From Pampus argenteus (taxonomy: Eukaryota; Chordata; Actinopteri; Scombriformes; Stromateidae): 64,000 nucleotides of DNA. This document shows, piece after piece, positions 19,142-33,100 of this stretch. A program made the translations under genes and the position numbers. Location: NCBI GenBank assembly GCA_036937835.1, contig CM072863.1:8438001-8502000 (forward strand), read 5' to 3'. Every line of letters begins with the position of its first letter. Position 1 is the first letter of the stretch. The notes under the pieces were generated by a model that worked only from the letters and a program-made list of their open reading frames with translations, did not search any database and was not told the origin of the DNA.

Positions 19142-22100
19142 AAAAAAAAGAAAATGGACATATTCAAATTCAAAGAGAAAACCAAGAAAGAAGGAAAATC
19201 TTATCTCAATCAATAAAAAAAACACAAAGTTACAGACAATTTAGCAACTCTGGCACAGGAAGACAAAAGTAGCCAAGAGGCTTTGCAAAATAACCAAATA
19301 TCAAAACCTCTTTCCTCTAACAAAACTGTACAAAATGAGTTCTTGTATAAATAAGAAAACTGTTCACAAGCAAGGAGTGAGAGGAGCCCAGTGAATTTTC
19401 AAAAGTTCTGTGATTCACACAAACTTGGTTTATACAGTGTTGAGGAACATGTTGTTTAGTAATTTCTGTTCAAAAATGTCACCATAAGACACTATGTTTT
19501 AATAACATGAAATATAATTATTTAAACTGCCCATTAGCAAAATAATAGTAAACTTTTTTGTTTTATTGTATATTAGCATTATCATATGGTTATTATTAAA
19601 GAATCAAACAAGAGATACTCCGTATCAACCAAATCAAAATTCAAGGAGACATTTTGAAAATCCAGACTGGGCAACATCCAACACCTGTTTGGAAGTCCTG
19701 TTTTAGCAGCAAAACATTTTGAAGCTATGAAATAAGCCAAATCTACATACGGATGGACTACAGAGTATTTTCAAATTAGTGTGGACTAAAAATAAGTGCA
19801 TTGAGATTTTAGTTGTTTTTTTCCTAATACTGTGTAATGTCTATAGAGCACACCATTAATCACAGTATTCCTAGTATTGAATGTAATTTAGGTTGTTGTC
19901 ATGATGAAAACAAATTCAGAGCATCATCATTAAATCATTTTACTATTATGTCTGCTGACAAGCTTGTAAAAATATATATATATAAACACTGCATTGTAAC
20001 AAGTGGTCATTTCATAGTTCCAAAATCGTTTTTTTTTTGTATTAAAAGTGATGGCTAATACATGGAATATCATTTCTCTGAACATATAAACAATATCCAT
20101 GACATTTTCCTTCATGGTACACTGAATCTTGAAAGCTAGCCACTGTGTTATCTGGACAGGTTATGAATCATAAAAAAAATAAAATAAAATCAGGAAAACA
20201 CACAAGAAAAAACAAAACGGTGTAAAGAGCGAAGTGGAAGGGAAAATAAGGCTATTTACAAAATTAGCTCTCTGCATCTGACGACTCTCATGATAAAAGC
20301 TGCGCCCTGTGTGCCTCCTCGGTGTCTGCTGAGGCCAATAAAGTTCATAATGAGTCTGTTTACATGCACACCGGCCCTCTATTGCATATTGTATACTGAT
20401 ACTAAAACTTCTTTTTCTTACCACATGTCAACAAAAACCAGATCATTTGTCGACTTTTGAAAATCAGCTGAAATATACTGATGCGTGTGCTTTATGCTAG
20501 AGGTCACATTTTAACCGTTTACTCCAAACAAAAAAAGGCCTTTTTAAAATCGTTATTATATTATTATATAATATTATTATATTGTGCAAATGTAAACACT
20601 CTTATTGTGTTTTTTTTCTCTCTTTCTGAATCTATCAGAACAGAAAACTACTAAACACCACAGATGAGCATCTATGGATGAGAGCGTTGTATTCGTGACA
20701 GAGAGCTTTTACTAAAAGATGAGTGGCTACAACGTCTTTGGTTGCAGAAATGAACACACAGCAAGGATGACAATGTAAAAAATATAAAACACAAAACAGA
20801 AATATTATCATCATACAGTGCCCACTGTAGAGCCTTGAGAAAGATGCTCTCACGCTGTGTTTTCACTGGATCCAAACATGAACGTGGTTGAAGAGATTGA
20901 AGAAAGGCCCCTTATGACCCTACAGCTAACTTACACGACTGACATGATTACTATCTTCAAACAAGCCTGTTTCTATTTCCATAGTAGTGTCAATCCTATG
21001 AGATATCTGGCAGTTTATCCAGAGAAAAAACATTAAGGCTTAGCTAAAAAATAGTTTTTGCAGAATTTTGGATCGCTCACAAATTCATTCAGACTTGCTG
21101 TCTCACCTAAAGGCTGTAAGAATCATCTTTAATGGCACTTCCATGGTCACGTGAGCAGTCCTTTGTAAATCCATTATTTCTATTATCAACATATCTACAG
21201 TTTCTGATGTCTGTATAAATTAAAGTTCAACATATTTGGATGCACTTCTATGTGTTGAGATATGCTTCACTTCCATATGCTGACTGACAGACTGAAACAT
21301 ACCCAGGCTTGTGTGTACGAAGCCACGTTGAGCTGCAACACTGATGCAGCGTCGGTATGAATCTTTTGGATCAGCACTAAATGAAGTCATTGTTTGGTTC
21401 AGCTCTCCACTCCAAAAAAAAAAAAAAAAAAAAAGGCTTTTTACAAACAGGCCTGTCACAATATCAGGACAGACGACACAAGGTTTGAAAACGGAAATTT
21501 GTGTGAAAACAAAAAGAGAGAAAACTCTGATGTGCACAAGAAAACAGCATCAATCCTTACGTGGAGGAAAAGCTAACATCTACGCTCTAGGAAAAGCGAT
21601 CTTTCTACAGCTACAAATCTAATCTACTTCAGAGATAAATTCATCAAAAATAAGGCAAATTAGCTCAAAGGTTTTCAAGTGACAGACAAGAAAAAGAAGA
21701 AAAAAACAACAAAACAAAACAATAACAGACATTTCACTTTCTACAAACGAAAAAACTAAAAATCAATGACAGAGAATCAAACTCAGGCGACAACAGCAGC
21801 ATTGAAAAAAAAAAAGACTTACAGCTCCCTTTCCTTTCGAAACAAATTATTCTCAGGGAATTTGTTAAGTCTTCTATTTGATTTCCCTCATTGCTTTGCT
21901 TAACTATATCTTAATTTAGTAACTGCATTGTTCTTTGTACACATAACCTTTCAGTAATCTAACTGCTCGGATCTAAAGCATGTTATCACTTATCGCGTCA
22001 TCCTTTTACGACGCAGAATGAATTTAATGATACCTGAAGAAATGCCACAACAAAACCGCTTAAAACCACTTCTCATGGACACTGATGTAACATGGCGTTA

Positions 22101-24077
22101 CATTAGAACTAAAGAGGACCATTGTTAGTATGAACAGGTGTTGTTTTGACGCCTTTTTATGCATCAAAAAACAATAGAATATTTTTATTTTTTTTATGAG
22201 CCCCAATAATTCTGCAGTTTCCAAATATTAGATCACATTAATGCATTGGGTAAAATGTCCATTTCATCTTGTCTTTATAGACTACAGTATTAAATAACTT
22301 CTTTTCTATAAATGTATGCTTCAATGATCTTAAAACTCTAAAAAATAGAACTATAATTCAAATATAAATAGAAATAATTGATTGTCTTTTGTTCACTTAT
22401 GAAAGAATGGTTTAAAGTTTAAAAAAAAAAAAAATGAATCTGACTAAACTATAAAACAGTTATAATCATGTTATAATCATCTGTGCGTGAATACAAATCT
22501 CTGCAGCAGTTCGAGGAAGAAGTAGCTTTAAACGGTTTGCCTCCCGCGGTTACTCGACACGTCAGACCAGCAAAAGTGTTTTTAGAAATTCTTAAATCTG
22601 TACAAATTGTTGCTCCGCTGCTGCAAAAAAAAGAATGTCAAACAACAGACATCAGGAAATAAAAATAAAAAGTTTGCATATTTTACAAAAAAAAAAAAAT
22701 TAAAAAGACACATTGTGTTTCAACTATTCCTTGAATCACTCTGAAACGTCCAGAATGCGTTTTTAAAAATAAGAATTTGTTATATTACGTGCACAAAAAT
22801 AATGCTCTGTGTCTTTTCCTCCTTTCTGAAGCTTTTTTTTCCTGTGTTTTTTTTTTTTTTTAACTTCTTGTTTATGTTCCTTTTTTTTCAGTTTTCAGTT
22901 ATCAAAATAGATCAAAGCTCTTCTTTGAAGAAGATTCCCACTTTTGGTTGTTCAACTCTTGAGGATTGTGAGCAGAAAAAGTCCAATGATGAAGTAAGTG
23001 TTGTCCTTTTTCTTTAAAGAAAAAAAAAAAACAACAATAACAAAACAAAAAAAAACCAAAAACAAAACAGACATACACACACATACACACACAAACACAC
23101 ACACACGTTCCTTTTGTCATCCATGTTCAAGTCCGGGTGCTTGGTGATGGTATGGAGCACAGTTCTCGTCCAGCTGAATCCTGTGTGGTTGGATTCATCT
23201 CGTGCCCTCGGCCCCACCTTGCTGGGAGCTGGAAAACACACGACTCAGCATTGATACACTGAACCTGCTCGACACACGGCGCTCATTTCCTGTCCTGTCT
23301 ACACAATTATACACAACAAATCACTCTCGGAATAGTCAAACCTTAAAAACACTAAATAACCAGTGGGTAACTTAAGATTTCTGATCAAAAACTTAGATTA
23401 GGTCTTGAAATAAAATAATAATCTATTAAGTGTGTCTAGAGTTTTAAAATCTTTTTAGTTTCTTAGTTTGAACAATTTCTTGCTTAGAAGATAATTCCTC
23501 ACCAGCCACTCCAGGTGCATTTTAACAACTGTCTTACAATAAAGTAGCCATGGAAAACTCCTAACAAGCCTACCCCTTTGAAACACTGTGCATTTATGTG
23601 CTATCCATTATCTAATATAAACCCACATGTTCTGGTTTTACAGCAGCAACCACAACTACAACTTTGACTATTTCAACATGGTGCACTATATACTTCCAAA
23701 TTCCATTTTTAGTTTTGCGAGATTAACTGTCACACCTAAATGTTTGTTTTTTTTAAAAATCAGCATGTTTTACTTAAAGCTGCAATTTTTAAAAAAATAT
23801 AATCTATGGGTCACGTAAGCTATAAAAACAACACAAATAAATTTGTTTAATGTTTTCTTAAATAGTTGCCCGTTTACATCCGACACAACATTAGCAAAAT
23901 ATTCATCCGGCCCATGTTACAACATTAGCAACATTGGACTCCACAACACAATAAATGTGTGTACCATATTTCATGTCAATATAATGATTCAGTGGTTTAA
24001 ACACATAAAATATCCTCCTATGTGTGAGTTATTAGCAAGAGAGGGCAGCGGACATTTTTCACTCTCCTACCTTAGCT
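19142..24077 (-). other. rbms2: rbms2 3'UTR (probable, about 4.9 kb)
   Basis: No supported gene on either strand. The region is AT-rich with many homopolymers and a CA tract (23064-23106). Long 3'UTRs are usual for RBMS genes, so I read this as the terminal-exon UTR rather than intergenic DNA. The open frames here are low-complexity. Confidence 0.5.
23064..23106. repeat. imperfect (CA)n microsatellite
   Basis: CA repeats interrupted by T and A, in the probable rbms2 3'UTR, just after several A-rich runs. Confidence 0.85.
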
Positions 24078-24158
24078 TCACTTGGTGTGTTGGTATGAGT
24101 AGTTTGTGTGTTCTGCAGGAGTCTCCATGGCAACCTGTTGCTGTTGACCACTATTCTC
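24078..24158 (-). CDS. rbms2: rbms2 exon 13 and stop (residues 374-399)
   Basis: ENSGQQQQVAMETPAEHTNY then SYQHTK and TGA. It matches the conserved SGQQ-QVA...EH...Y-F/Y-Q end of the family. Confidence 0.93.
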   Translation of the reverse strand, partial: ENSGQQQQVAMETPAEHTNYSYQHTK

Positions 24159-27100
24159 CTGGGAAAAAAATAAATAAAAAAAAGACGATTGGTTATGCAA
24201 CAAATACATAATATTTCATGAAAAAGTGTCAGTTAAAAATACAAATTAGACAGCCTGTATTTTCCCACTGCCCTCCCCTTTAAAGATTTATACGATGCTT
24301 TTTGTGTGAATGAATCCAAAAACCTGAAAGAACTGGTCTGATTCTACTGGTGAAATCTGTTACCTAAATGCCAGTGCGTACTGTTGGACGTATTTACTAA
24401 GAAGCATGTTTAACACTTACAGTTGTTACCTAACTCAAGGAGTGGCTGAAGTTTTTTACTGAGACAAAGCATTCAGCCTCTCCTCCCCCCCCCACTTGAT
24501 CTCATCCATTCAGTCACTGCCTGAGGACCTGGCTTTCTACTGTGTCTCTTCCCATTCATAAACCTGCCCTTTTTCTCATTCACTGTTTTGCTCATCCCGC
24601 AAGCTCCCACCACCAATCTGCTCTACCTTCCAACAAATGACTCCCGCAGGGCTCAGTCATGCTCCTGCAGAGCGCTCAGTCAGGATCTGAAGCTTATTTC
24701 AGCTGGAGAAATAATCGAGGAGCTAATATAAACCCATATTGCATGTTTGAACAGCACATTGCACTGCTTTACATAAGGAAAATTACAAAGGAAAGTAAAA
24801 CACATGTCTGTATTTATTAAGTAATAAAGAATGTGAATAATAGTTTAGGGAGAAATGAGAAAAACATAAATATTGCGTTGGAACAGGCTACACTCTAAGA
24901 TAGTATCTTTACACTTTCAGATTTTACACAACTAATCTTTTTAATGGATGCTAAAGCAAAATGTATTACCAGTGAACAACTTACTGTGATACTAAATAAT
25001 TATAAAATAAACTGATTTAAATGTTTTCTGTACACCAAAGATTTAAAGAATAGGCTCATATAAGCCTACCTCATTGGTTTATCTAAACATAATTTTAACA
25101 TTTTATATCATGTACAGCTCAGATTTCACGTACTGTCCCTTTTGTACACTACAACTGCTAAAAGCTCTCGTATAATCGGTGATGACAATCAAATGATGAC
25201 ACAAAATACCAAACACACCTCTCAGTCATATGGACAACTTAGTTGTCAGTTTGAATAGTCACATTCCCCCATTTAGTACATTAACTGTGCCACTCCTTGA
25301 AATACATATCAATAAGAACTGTTTTTATTTACACAAATGCATCAAGTTTTAGAAAATACGTCCTTATAAGACTTTATCTCAATATCAGTCATCCACTGAA
25401 TGTAAGCAGCTGAGGTTGAGTCTAGCTTCATACCTCTACTGGGACACTGGAGGGAGGCACTGGGGTGTACTGGGGGATGTAGGTCCCCTGCATAGTTGTG
25501 TTGGCCGGAATATACTGTAGGGAAGGCAGAGAGGAAAACACAAATTGTGTGTAGTACTTGACATGAATGATAGATTTTGTGAATTTAGTGACAATACAGC
25601 TGCAGGGAGAAATGTCTGTCCTACTAGAGTAGACTAGTGCATCAGTCCATAAACCTGTTAGGTCTGCCTTACGCAGATTGTGCTTGTGTGTGCATGTATG
25701 AATGTGTAAGTGTGTGTGTGATTGGTACTAACTGTGCCCGTGCTGCCCAGGGACAGGTGGCTTAGCTGCTGAGTGAGAGGTCCCATCATGGACGTGGGCT
25801 GGATGGACATGGCATGATCCATAGTCGGGGTAAGAACTGTACCCTGTAAATGCAAAGAAACACATGAAAACCAAAAAAGTCAAAAAAGCCAGGGATACAC
25901 ACATTTGTCTTATAAATTTTAAAAAAAAGTAAGAGGACAACAGGACACGCTGTAAACACTCAATTACAGAGGAGCAATAGATGTTGATAATAATTATGAG
26001 GAGAGAAGGGCTACTCACAGCTGGCTGCATGAGGTATGACTGATGGTGCATCCAGGACGGGCTGTGTACCTGTAGATTAGATAATGAAACTCACTCAAAA
26101 TATCTGCTGCTGATCCCACAGTTCACTTTTTTATGTAAGTTTTATGTAAGGGCTCAAAATCAAACAGGTAAAAACTGAGTGTCCTTCCTTGGTGTCTGTT
26201 GCAACAAATCTTATGTGCAGACTTAAACCAACAATGAACTGATCCTGCTTATATGTTGCATGCATGTTTCAAAGCCTGATATATAATATTCATCTGTGCC
26301 GTAGAGCTCTGTTGTTGTCCGCTTGACTTTATGCTAAAGTTAATTACAGTATGCACACTGAGCCATACTGCAGTAAAAAATGGTTTCAAAGGCTTATAAG
26401 AGTGATCACGTTTTCAGTCTCCCGTAGAGTAGAAGTCAAGAGTTGGTGATATTTACTACAACAAGCTAGTGAAGCAGTGTAAACAAACTGCTGTGATGTG
26501 TTTTTAATCATTTTTGGACAACATCAGAGGTCTACGGCACCAAGGAATATGATATATCAGGCTTTGGATACACACACAGTACTTGTAAGTATGATGATGG
26601 CGTTTGAACATTAAAAGCGACATAGAAAATCAACATCAACATCCTTGTAATTCAGACAGATTAAAAAGACAACGATACGATAAATACAGTGAAATGTCTC
26701 ACCTGATAGGATGAGACAGGTGAATGCATGTAAGGTGAGAGGGAAGTCTGGGCGATCATTCGGTTTGGAGCCAGACTGTAAGGTGAGGAGTAGAAGCTGC
26801 CGAACAGACAGGAAAGAAAACATGAAGACAGCATGTCAACAATCACCAGCATGTCAACAATCACCAGCATGTCCCCAACCACAAAAACATTTTTGTGTTC
26901 TCCCAATGCCCAGAAGAGGGCACCACTTCACTAAAGTTGAAACCCGACTCTTATTTTCCTTGGGGTTGGGACTGTTTTCAGTCAGTCCATGCATACCACT
27001 CACCCATTTTGTAAGGCTGCGGGGTCATACGCAAGCGTCATTCCTCCCTGGGAAAACAATACACAGGATTCAGAACCAGTGAGGTCATGCAAACACCGGT

Positions 27101-30100
27101 GCAGTCTGTACTAACATAGTCAGCGAGCACAAAGTAAGAATGATACAGTTCAAAACTTTTAAACATGTTTTTGCTTTTGTTTCACTGAAAGAAATGTAAG
27201 ATATGAAAATGACGAGTTCACTCTAGAAATTGCAAAATTTCTTACAGTCTCTCCGTCTCTAGCCCAGGGACGTCCGTTCTGGAGGTACTTCCCCTGGTTC
27301 TGCCTCTTCTTCTGACCTCCGTCTGCAAACTTACATAATAAGGGCTCTGTGGGCACTATGAAAGCAACAGATCAAACAAGAGAGTGAATTCAGTGATCAT
27401 GGTGGGGGACAAAAAAGACTGAGCTCTGGCACCAACAACAACAATATCAGGTTTCTATAATACAAAACAAACATTCCACGCACCGGGCACTCCTGGTGGA
27501 GTCTTGATGAATTTGCCATTGAAATGCTGAATTATGGCCTCACACTTCTCTGTGGACTCCATTCTGAAATACAGTCAAAGTCAAATTTAATCTCGCGTGT
27601 AGAGTGCTGTTTGCATTAGGGTTGGATAGGCATGAACTTCTCTCAACAGCTTTTAATTTATAGCATAAACTGTACTCAAATTATTACACACCACCATAAA
27701 GTAGTATATTTATATTCTTTATGAATTGCGTGCTATAGTCTGACCTGGCAAATCCCACACCACGGCTGGTCCCGTTGGCATCTCGCAGGATGCGTGTGGA
27801 GATGACCTGGCCGAAGGACTTGAGCATGCTCTCCAGCTCCTGCTCATCCATAGACACTGGCAGGTTGGAGATGTAGAGGTTGGTGGGGTCCTGCTCCTGT
27901 TGCTGCACAGGAAGTTGGTGTAAATTAATTCACATCAGATTAAAGACGTATTTTGCAAATTTATTTCATACAAAAAGATGTTTTTGTCCAATCTTTTATT
28001 TTTCTGAGAAATACTGTATAGCTTTATGTCTTCTGGCCTCTAAAATTATTCAAATATAACATTCAAAAATCTTTGATGGAACTGCTCATAATTCATAAAC
28101 ATGGCTCTGATGCTGATGGGATTTGTCAAACTAACAATGCGACCATCTCAACCTCGTCAAATCAAGGTAACACCCGTTATCGTTCTGAAAATAAGCCTGT
28201 AGTTATTAACTCAGGACACAGTTAGTGTCGGTTTTAAACATTTCTAATTTATGTTTAGAAATAATCCCATAGACAACATCAGTCAAGCGGCAGCCACAGC
28301 TTTGTCAGTGGATAATATGTACATACAGAAAAATTTTATATTTTATAGATTTTTGTACATTATACAGAAAAGTCAGGAAACAATTTTATTTCTGTAAAAA
28401 AGTAATAATAAGATGAATCTTTTCACATCTGTTTATGTCATGTTTTTTTCAGCAATTATGGAGCGTAGTATGACTTATTGATAAGTATTGACTTAATAAG
28501 CAGTATCAGTATCGATATTGGTATCTATAAAATCCTATGCATGTGTATCACTGGAGGATATCAGCACACACAACTTACACTAAGTGAAAACACTTTCAAA
28601 TGTTTTTTGCTAATATATTTGCAAATGCAAATGGAAATTTTTCGTCACTCTCAAAATCATTTCTCACACAGAAGTTTCTGTGTAGGCAGTCGTGTGACGT
28701 GTCTTTCCATCAACACTTGCTATCACTCTGGGTGCATTAATCATATCTATGCACCAAGTCAAGCATATTTTTCTAAAAGGATCCAATAATGTTTTTTAAG
28801 TTATTAGTGGCTGACATAATTTGCATAATTTGTCACTCATGCAGTACATGTATTATTGCCTTAACTAAAGTCTTTTTAAAAATCATATAAATATACTCAC
28901 ACATATAATTTGAGAACTGAATTAAACAAATTAAGATCTTTATAGCTGCGAGTAAAGATTGATAGATTATTCAGACTCCATCTTGAGACTTATTTTGTGG
29001 TACTGGCTTGAAAGTGAAACCTTGTGTGACTGTGCAGAAGCAGACAGGAAGCCAGGCATGAAGTTAAAGAGTTCACAGAGCAACAGGAGCCTGGCAACCA
29101 GGAGAAAAGAGGCTAGGCTAAAAAGAGAGGAAGGGAAAACAGTGAGAGAGGGAGGTGGGAAAAATTACTAAGTTAAAATGCGGATATTTTGCAGAGGGAT
29201 GGATTTGACATGGTAGGAAGTAGTGGAAGTCTTGAGTAATGTTGGTAATGAAAGAGGATAAATGAGAGCTGATTAAAATCTATTTTTTTTATCTGTCATT
29301 TTTTCCTATTGTTCCTTCTTCCTGACGCTTACTGCTTGCTATTAGATAGCTCTGCAAACCACAAATAACCTTTTTCAAACATGCACGATAGAAACGAAAA
29401 AAAAAAAAAAAAAATCAGATGTAAGCGATAATGATCACGTGAACTACAGTCAGACTGATCCAAGCATCAAACGGGGGACGACAGGTGTCCTGTACATGTT
29501 AGCTGTTGTAGTGACATTGTTGACCTGACAATGTAGAAATCATAAGAATATTTGTGGTATTAAAGTGTGTCAACGGCTATTTGAGATTGAGATTTATGAC
29601 GTCTGGTCTCAGCCGTGAGCCACCTGGCAAACAGATAACCTATTTTCTGAAATTGCTGTCATTCTGGGTGTGGCGATACAGCAATAGACAGACAACAGAC
29701 TGTATTGTTATGTAACACAGTGCCATGCTGCAGGTCATAGGCCAAGACTAATGGAGTTAAGGCTCTATGACAAAAGAACAAATAAACCTCTCTACCTTTT
29801 TATATGTTATTTATTCTTTGCCTCAGCTAATACACAACATATCCCATTTCATATTCAAATAAATATTGAATCTAAGCGCATGTCAATGGGATTTGCTGAT
29901 ACGTGCATTTTTTTTTGTCTGGTCATATCTGTTGAGGTGTGTGTCTGTGTGTTTGGTGGATTTTGCCTGCTTGCGTGTGGAGCGGCACATGGCAGCTGAC
30001 GTCTGAGTTTGAATAGGGAGGTGCAGGGAAGTAAGAAGGCTTCTATTTTTAGCTCTGCCATTGTTCCCCTGCCCCTACACACGCGACTCCTCTGGGCCTG

Positions 30101-33100
30101 CAGCCTGGAGGCTGGGGTGGCCTGTTCAGGGACTGAGCATACTCTGAGGACACTGAGTGCAAGGTGTGGCTCTTTTTATTTGTGAATAACACTCTAAAGC
30201 AGCCATGATAAAGGTAACTGCACTTTAGAGTTTGATATTAAATTGATTTTAGACTATCGCTTTTTTCTGACCCAGTGACTCCGAGACAGCTGTGTATATT
30301 TAGGTTTTTATAGTGGTTATCAACACCTCAGCATGTTGTCTGGGTGAGTCAAGTTATGGTGTCCAGTTGCATTTGTCGGGTATTGAGATACACAGGATTG
30401 TGTGGCACTGTTACAGAGGAGGTGCAGTGAACTTAGACTCAGGGTTTAGTTGCACTGGACTGGCTCAGGTCAGCTGGCAGTGTGGATCTGTTACAGTTTT
30501 GTAGGGCCCAGCTAAGGGAGACCCTGGTGTTGCATTGCAGTGGGTCTGTTTGGGTGCAAGACAGGGGGAGGAGGCAGGGACACCGGGGTGGAGTGTATTA
30601 AGTGCTGGTGTCAGCCCCAGGCCTGGGCCCAGACGATGGACAATGCCAGCCCATTGTGCCTGTCCCATTGACAGTGTGTGTAGTGGCACCCTCCCCTGGG
30701 TTCGCTCAATGGGGAGCCAGAGAGCCAGAGGGATCAGCTTAATGGGCCGACAAGAGTTGCTTTGACTGCAGACACTCGGACAAAGAGCTCAACAAGTGCT
30801 ACAACAGGAGCAGGTTAGCAACATACACAAGCACAGAGACGGGAGGCGTGAGGGGAAAGGAGGGCGAAGGTAGTGACGAGGGCGCTGAAGAAAGAGACAA
30901 AATGAACAAAGCAAAGAGGGGCAGTGGAAAAAAAACGATTAAAAAGTCTGCATTAAGTCTGATTTTATCTTCCACTGCCCGTGTAGGTTCACCCAGTGCA
31001 GTTATAACAGGACACAAACCAGAATTTATCTTGCACCCTTGCCAATCAGGCCAAACAGTTTACCTTTAACATGACAGAGGCCGAGTGTGTACTGATCAAT
31101 ACATATTGGAGAAGGGCCAGACAAGACTAGAACACAAGGTGAGCTGTGCAGGTCAAACCTAATGTTGACTGCTAGTTTTCGAAGTGAGAAAAGAGGTAGC
31201 TGAATAACAGTGCTGATGAAAAGTTGATTCATTCTTACTTTGGCCATCTGAGCCTGGATCCCACTGGTCTTCAGAGCTGTAACAGCTTTCTGTGCAGCTG
31301 CTGGACTGTCAAAGTCCACAAAGCCATACCCTGTAAAATAAACAAATGCATATTAAAACTGCTGCAACATTATACAGCAGATAAAATGATTTGCTTTCCT
31401 TGTGAGAGTTAGATAAGGAGATAAATAGCCCTCTCATATCTGTCCACTAAATATGAAGCTTAGCATACTGACTCGAAGCAGGAGGAAACAGCTCGGCCCG
31501 ACTCTGTTCAAACATTTGTATATGGATTAAACAAACAAGACACATCCTGTTAATTAGTGAGCTTTAAATGTGCTGGTAGGTTTTTGGTTTTTTTTACTTT
31601 GGGCAGAGCGAGGCTAGTGTTTCCTCCTGTTTCCATTCTTCAGGCTAAACTAAGCTAAGTTACAGAAATGTTCTCATCTAACTCTCGAGCGAGAAAGGGA
31701 ATAGGCAAATTTCCCAAAATGTGGAACCATTCCTTTAAAGGATATGGCTAGCTTGGTCTATGACACAGAGGAATAAGATATATCAGGCTTTGGATACACA
31801 CACACTTTACCTGTAAGCAGGTTTAGTTCATTCTGCTGCAAACTTACCTTTACATTTGTTGGTGGTTTTATCCAAGATTGCTTTGGTCGACACAATCTTG
31901 CCATACCTTCAAGAACAGACGAGAAATGAGAGGAAACAGTATCAGTGACAGGTGAGGTTAGGAATCTGCTCCTACCACATGTATGCCGATCCTGTCACAC
32001 TTCCTCAGGCTGCATGACTACAGGTGTAAACATGAATGCATTCTCCTTCAGTTGTGTCTTTTTTTAATGTGATCTTAAGTGTCACAGAAAAAAACTCCAC
32101 CCTTTCTGTCTTTGTCTGCTGGTGGAGGTTGTTGTACAGTAACTCTGTTCCTGGTGTTGTTTTCAGCAGACAGGAGACAGCACCCCGGGGCCAAAAACAA
32201 TTTGTTCCAGGACTGTCTTTACCACACACACACATACTAACACACACACACATACACACCTCTCTCCCAAATACAGCTCTGCTCTTGAGTATTTTTGTTT
32301 CAAATACAGCTCGAAAGTGTTGTCACGAACGGTGTCTGACAAGCGAACTGAAATAGCGACGTTCATGGGAACTTAACTATATGCTTGATCCGTTTCACTA
32401 CACACAAAAGAAGTCATTTCGGTGTATGAAACATAAGATAGTGTCCAACCTGTTATTTCAGTCCGCAGTCATCAATAGAAAAACATGACAAAGGCCCAAT
32501 CAGAAATATTACAAAGAAGTGAATCAATGAGTGTAATTGATGCAATATCATAAAACATGCATAGCATAAAAAATCACCTTAAAAGCAGTAAATGAGAAGT
32601 GTTATGTAAGATGTGGAGACTAATGGAATCAGTACTACAGTATAATAGACCTGCCCTTGTCTGGTGGATTTAGCCAGTGAGGGAGGCTGGCGTTGCTCTG
32701 TTTGGGCGACATGGCGTCTGGGCGGATTGTAACCTGATGCTTCGACCCTCCGGTTCGCCTTCCTTCCCACCACGTCCCTCTCCCTCACTGTGTTTTTCCA
32801 CCCTTACATCGCCGCTGGGTCCTACAGTCCCGCCTCGTTTCAGTAGACATTTCCTCCCAATTTATTAGATCTGACTTGACAGTGATAGCAGAGACCTGTG
32901 TCACTGCTGACGCCACAGTCTGAAGTATTCATGGTATCGTTTGGTTTCTTACACGTTTGTACACATTCAGGTCATGCATCTTTTTATTTTCAGATTTAAT
33001 CCTCCACTTCAGATACCTTATATTCTCATAAATTCACTGTGCTGTGTTGACGTTATGTTGCTAAAATATAAATGCAGGACACCCCGATCATTTACAATGA

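Noticed and set aside
30313..31069. GC-richer frames on both strands in rbms2 intron 4
   Set aside because: No acceptor/donor pair gives a phase-compatible exon between RRM1 and RRM2, and the protein family has no extra domain there.
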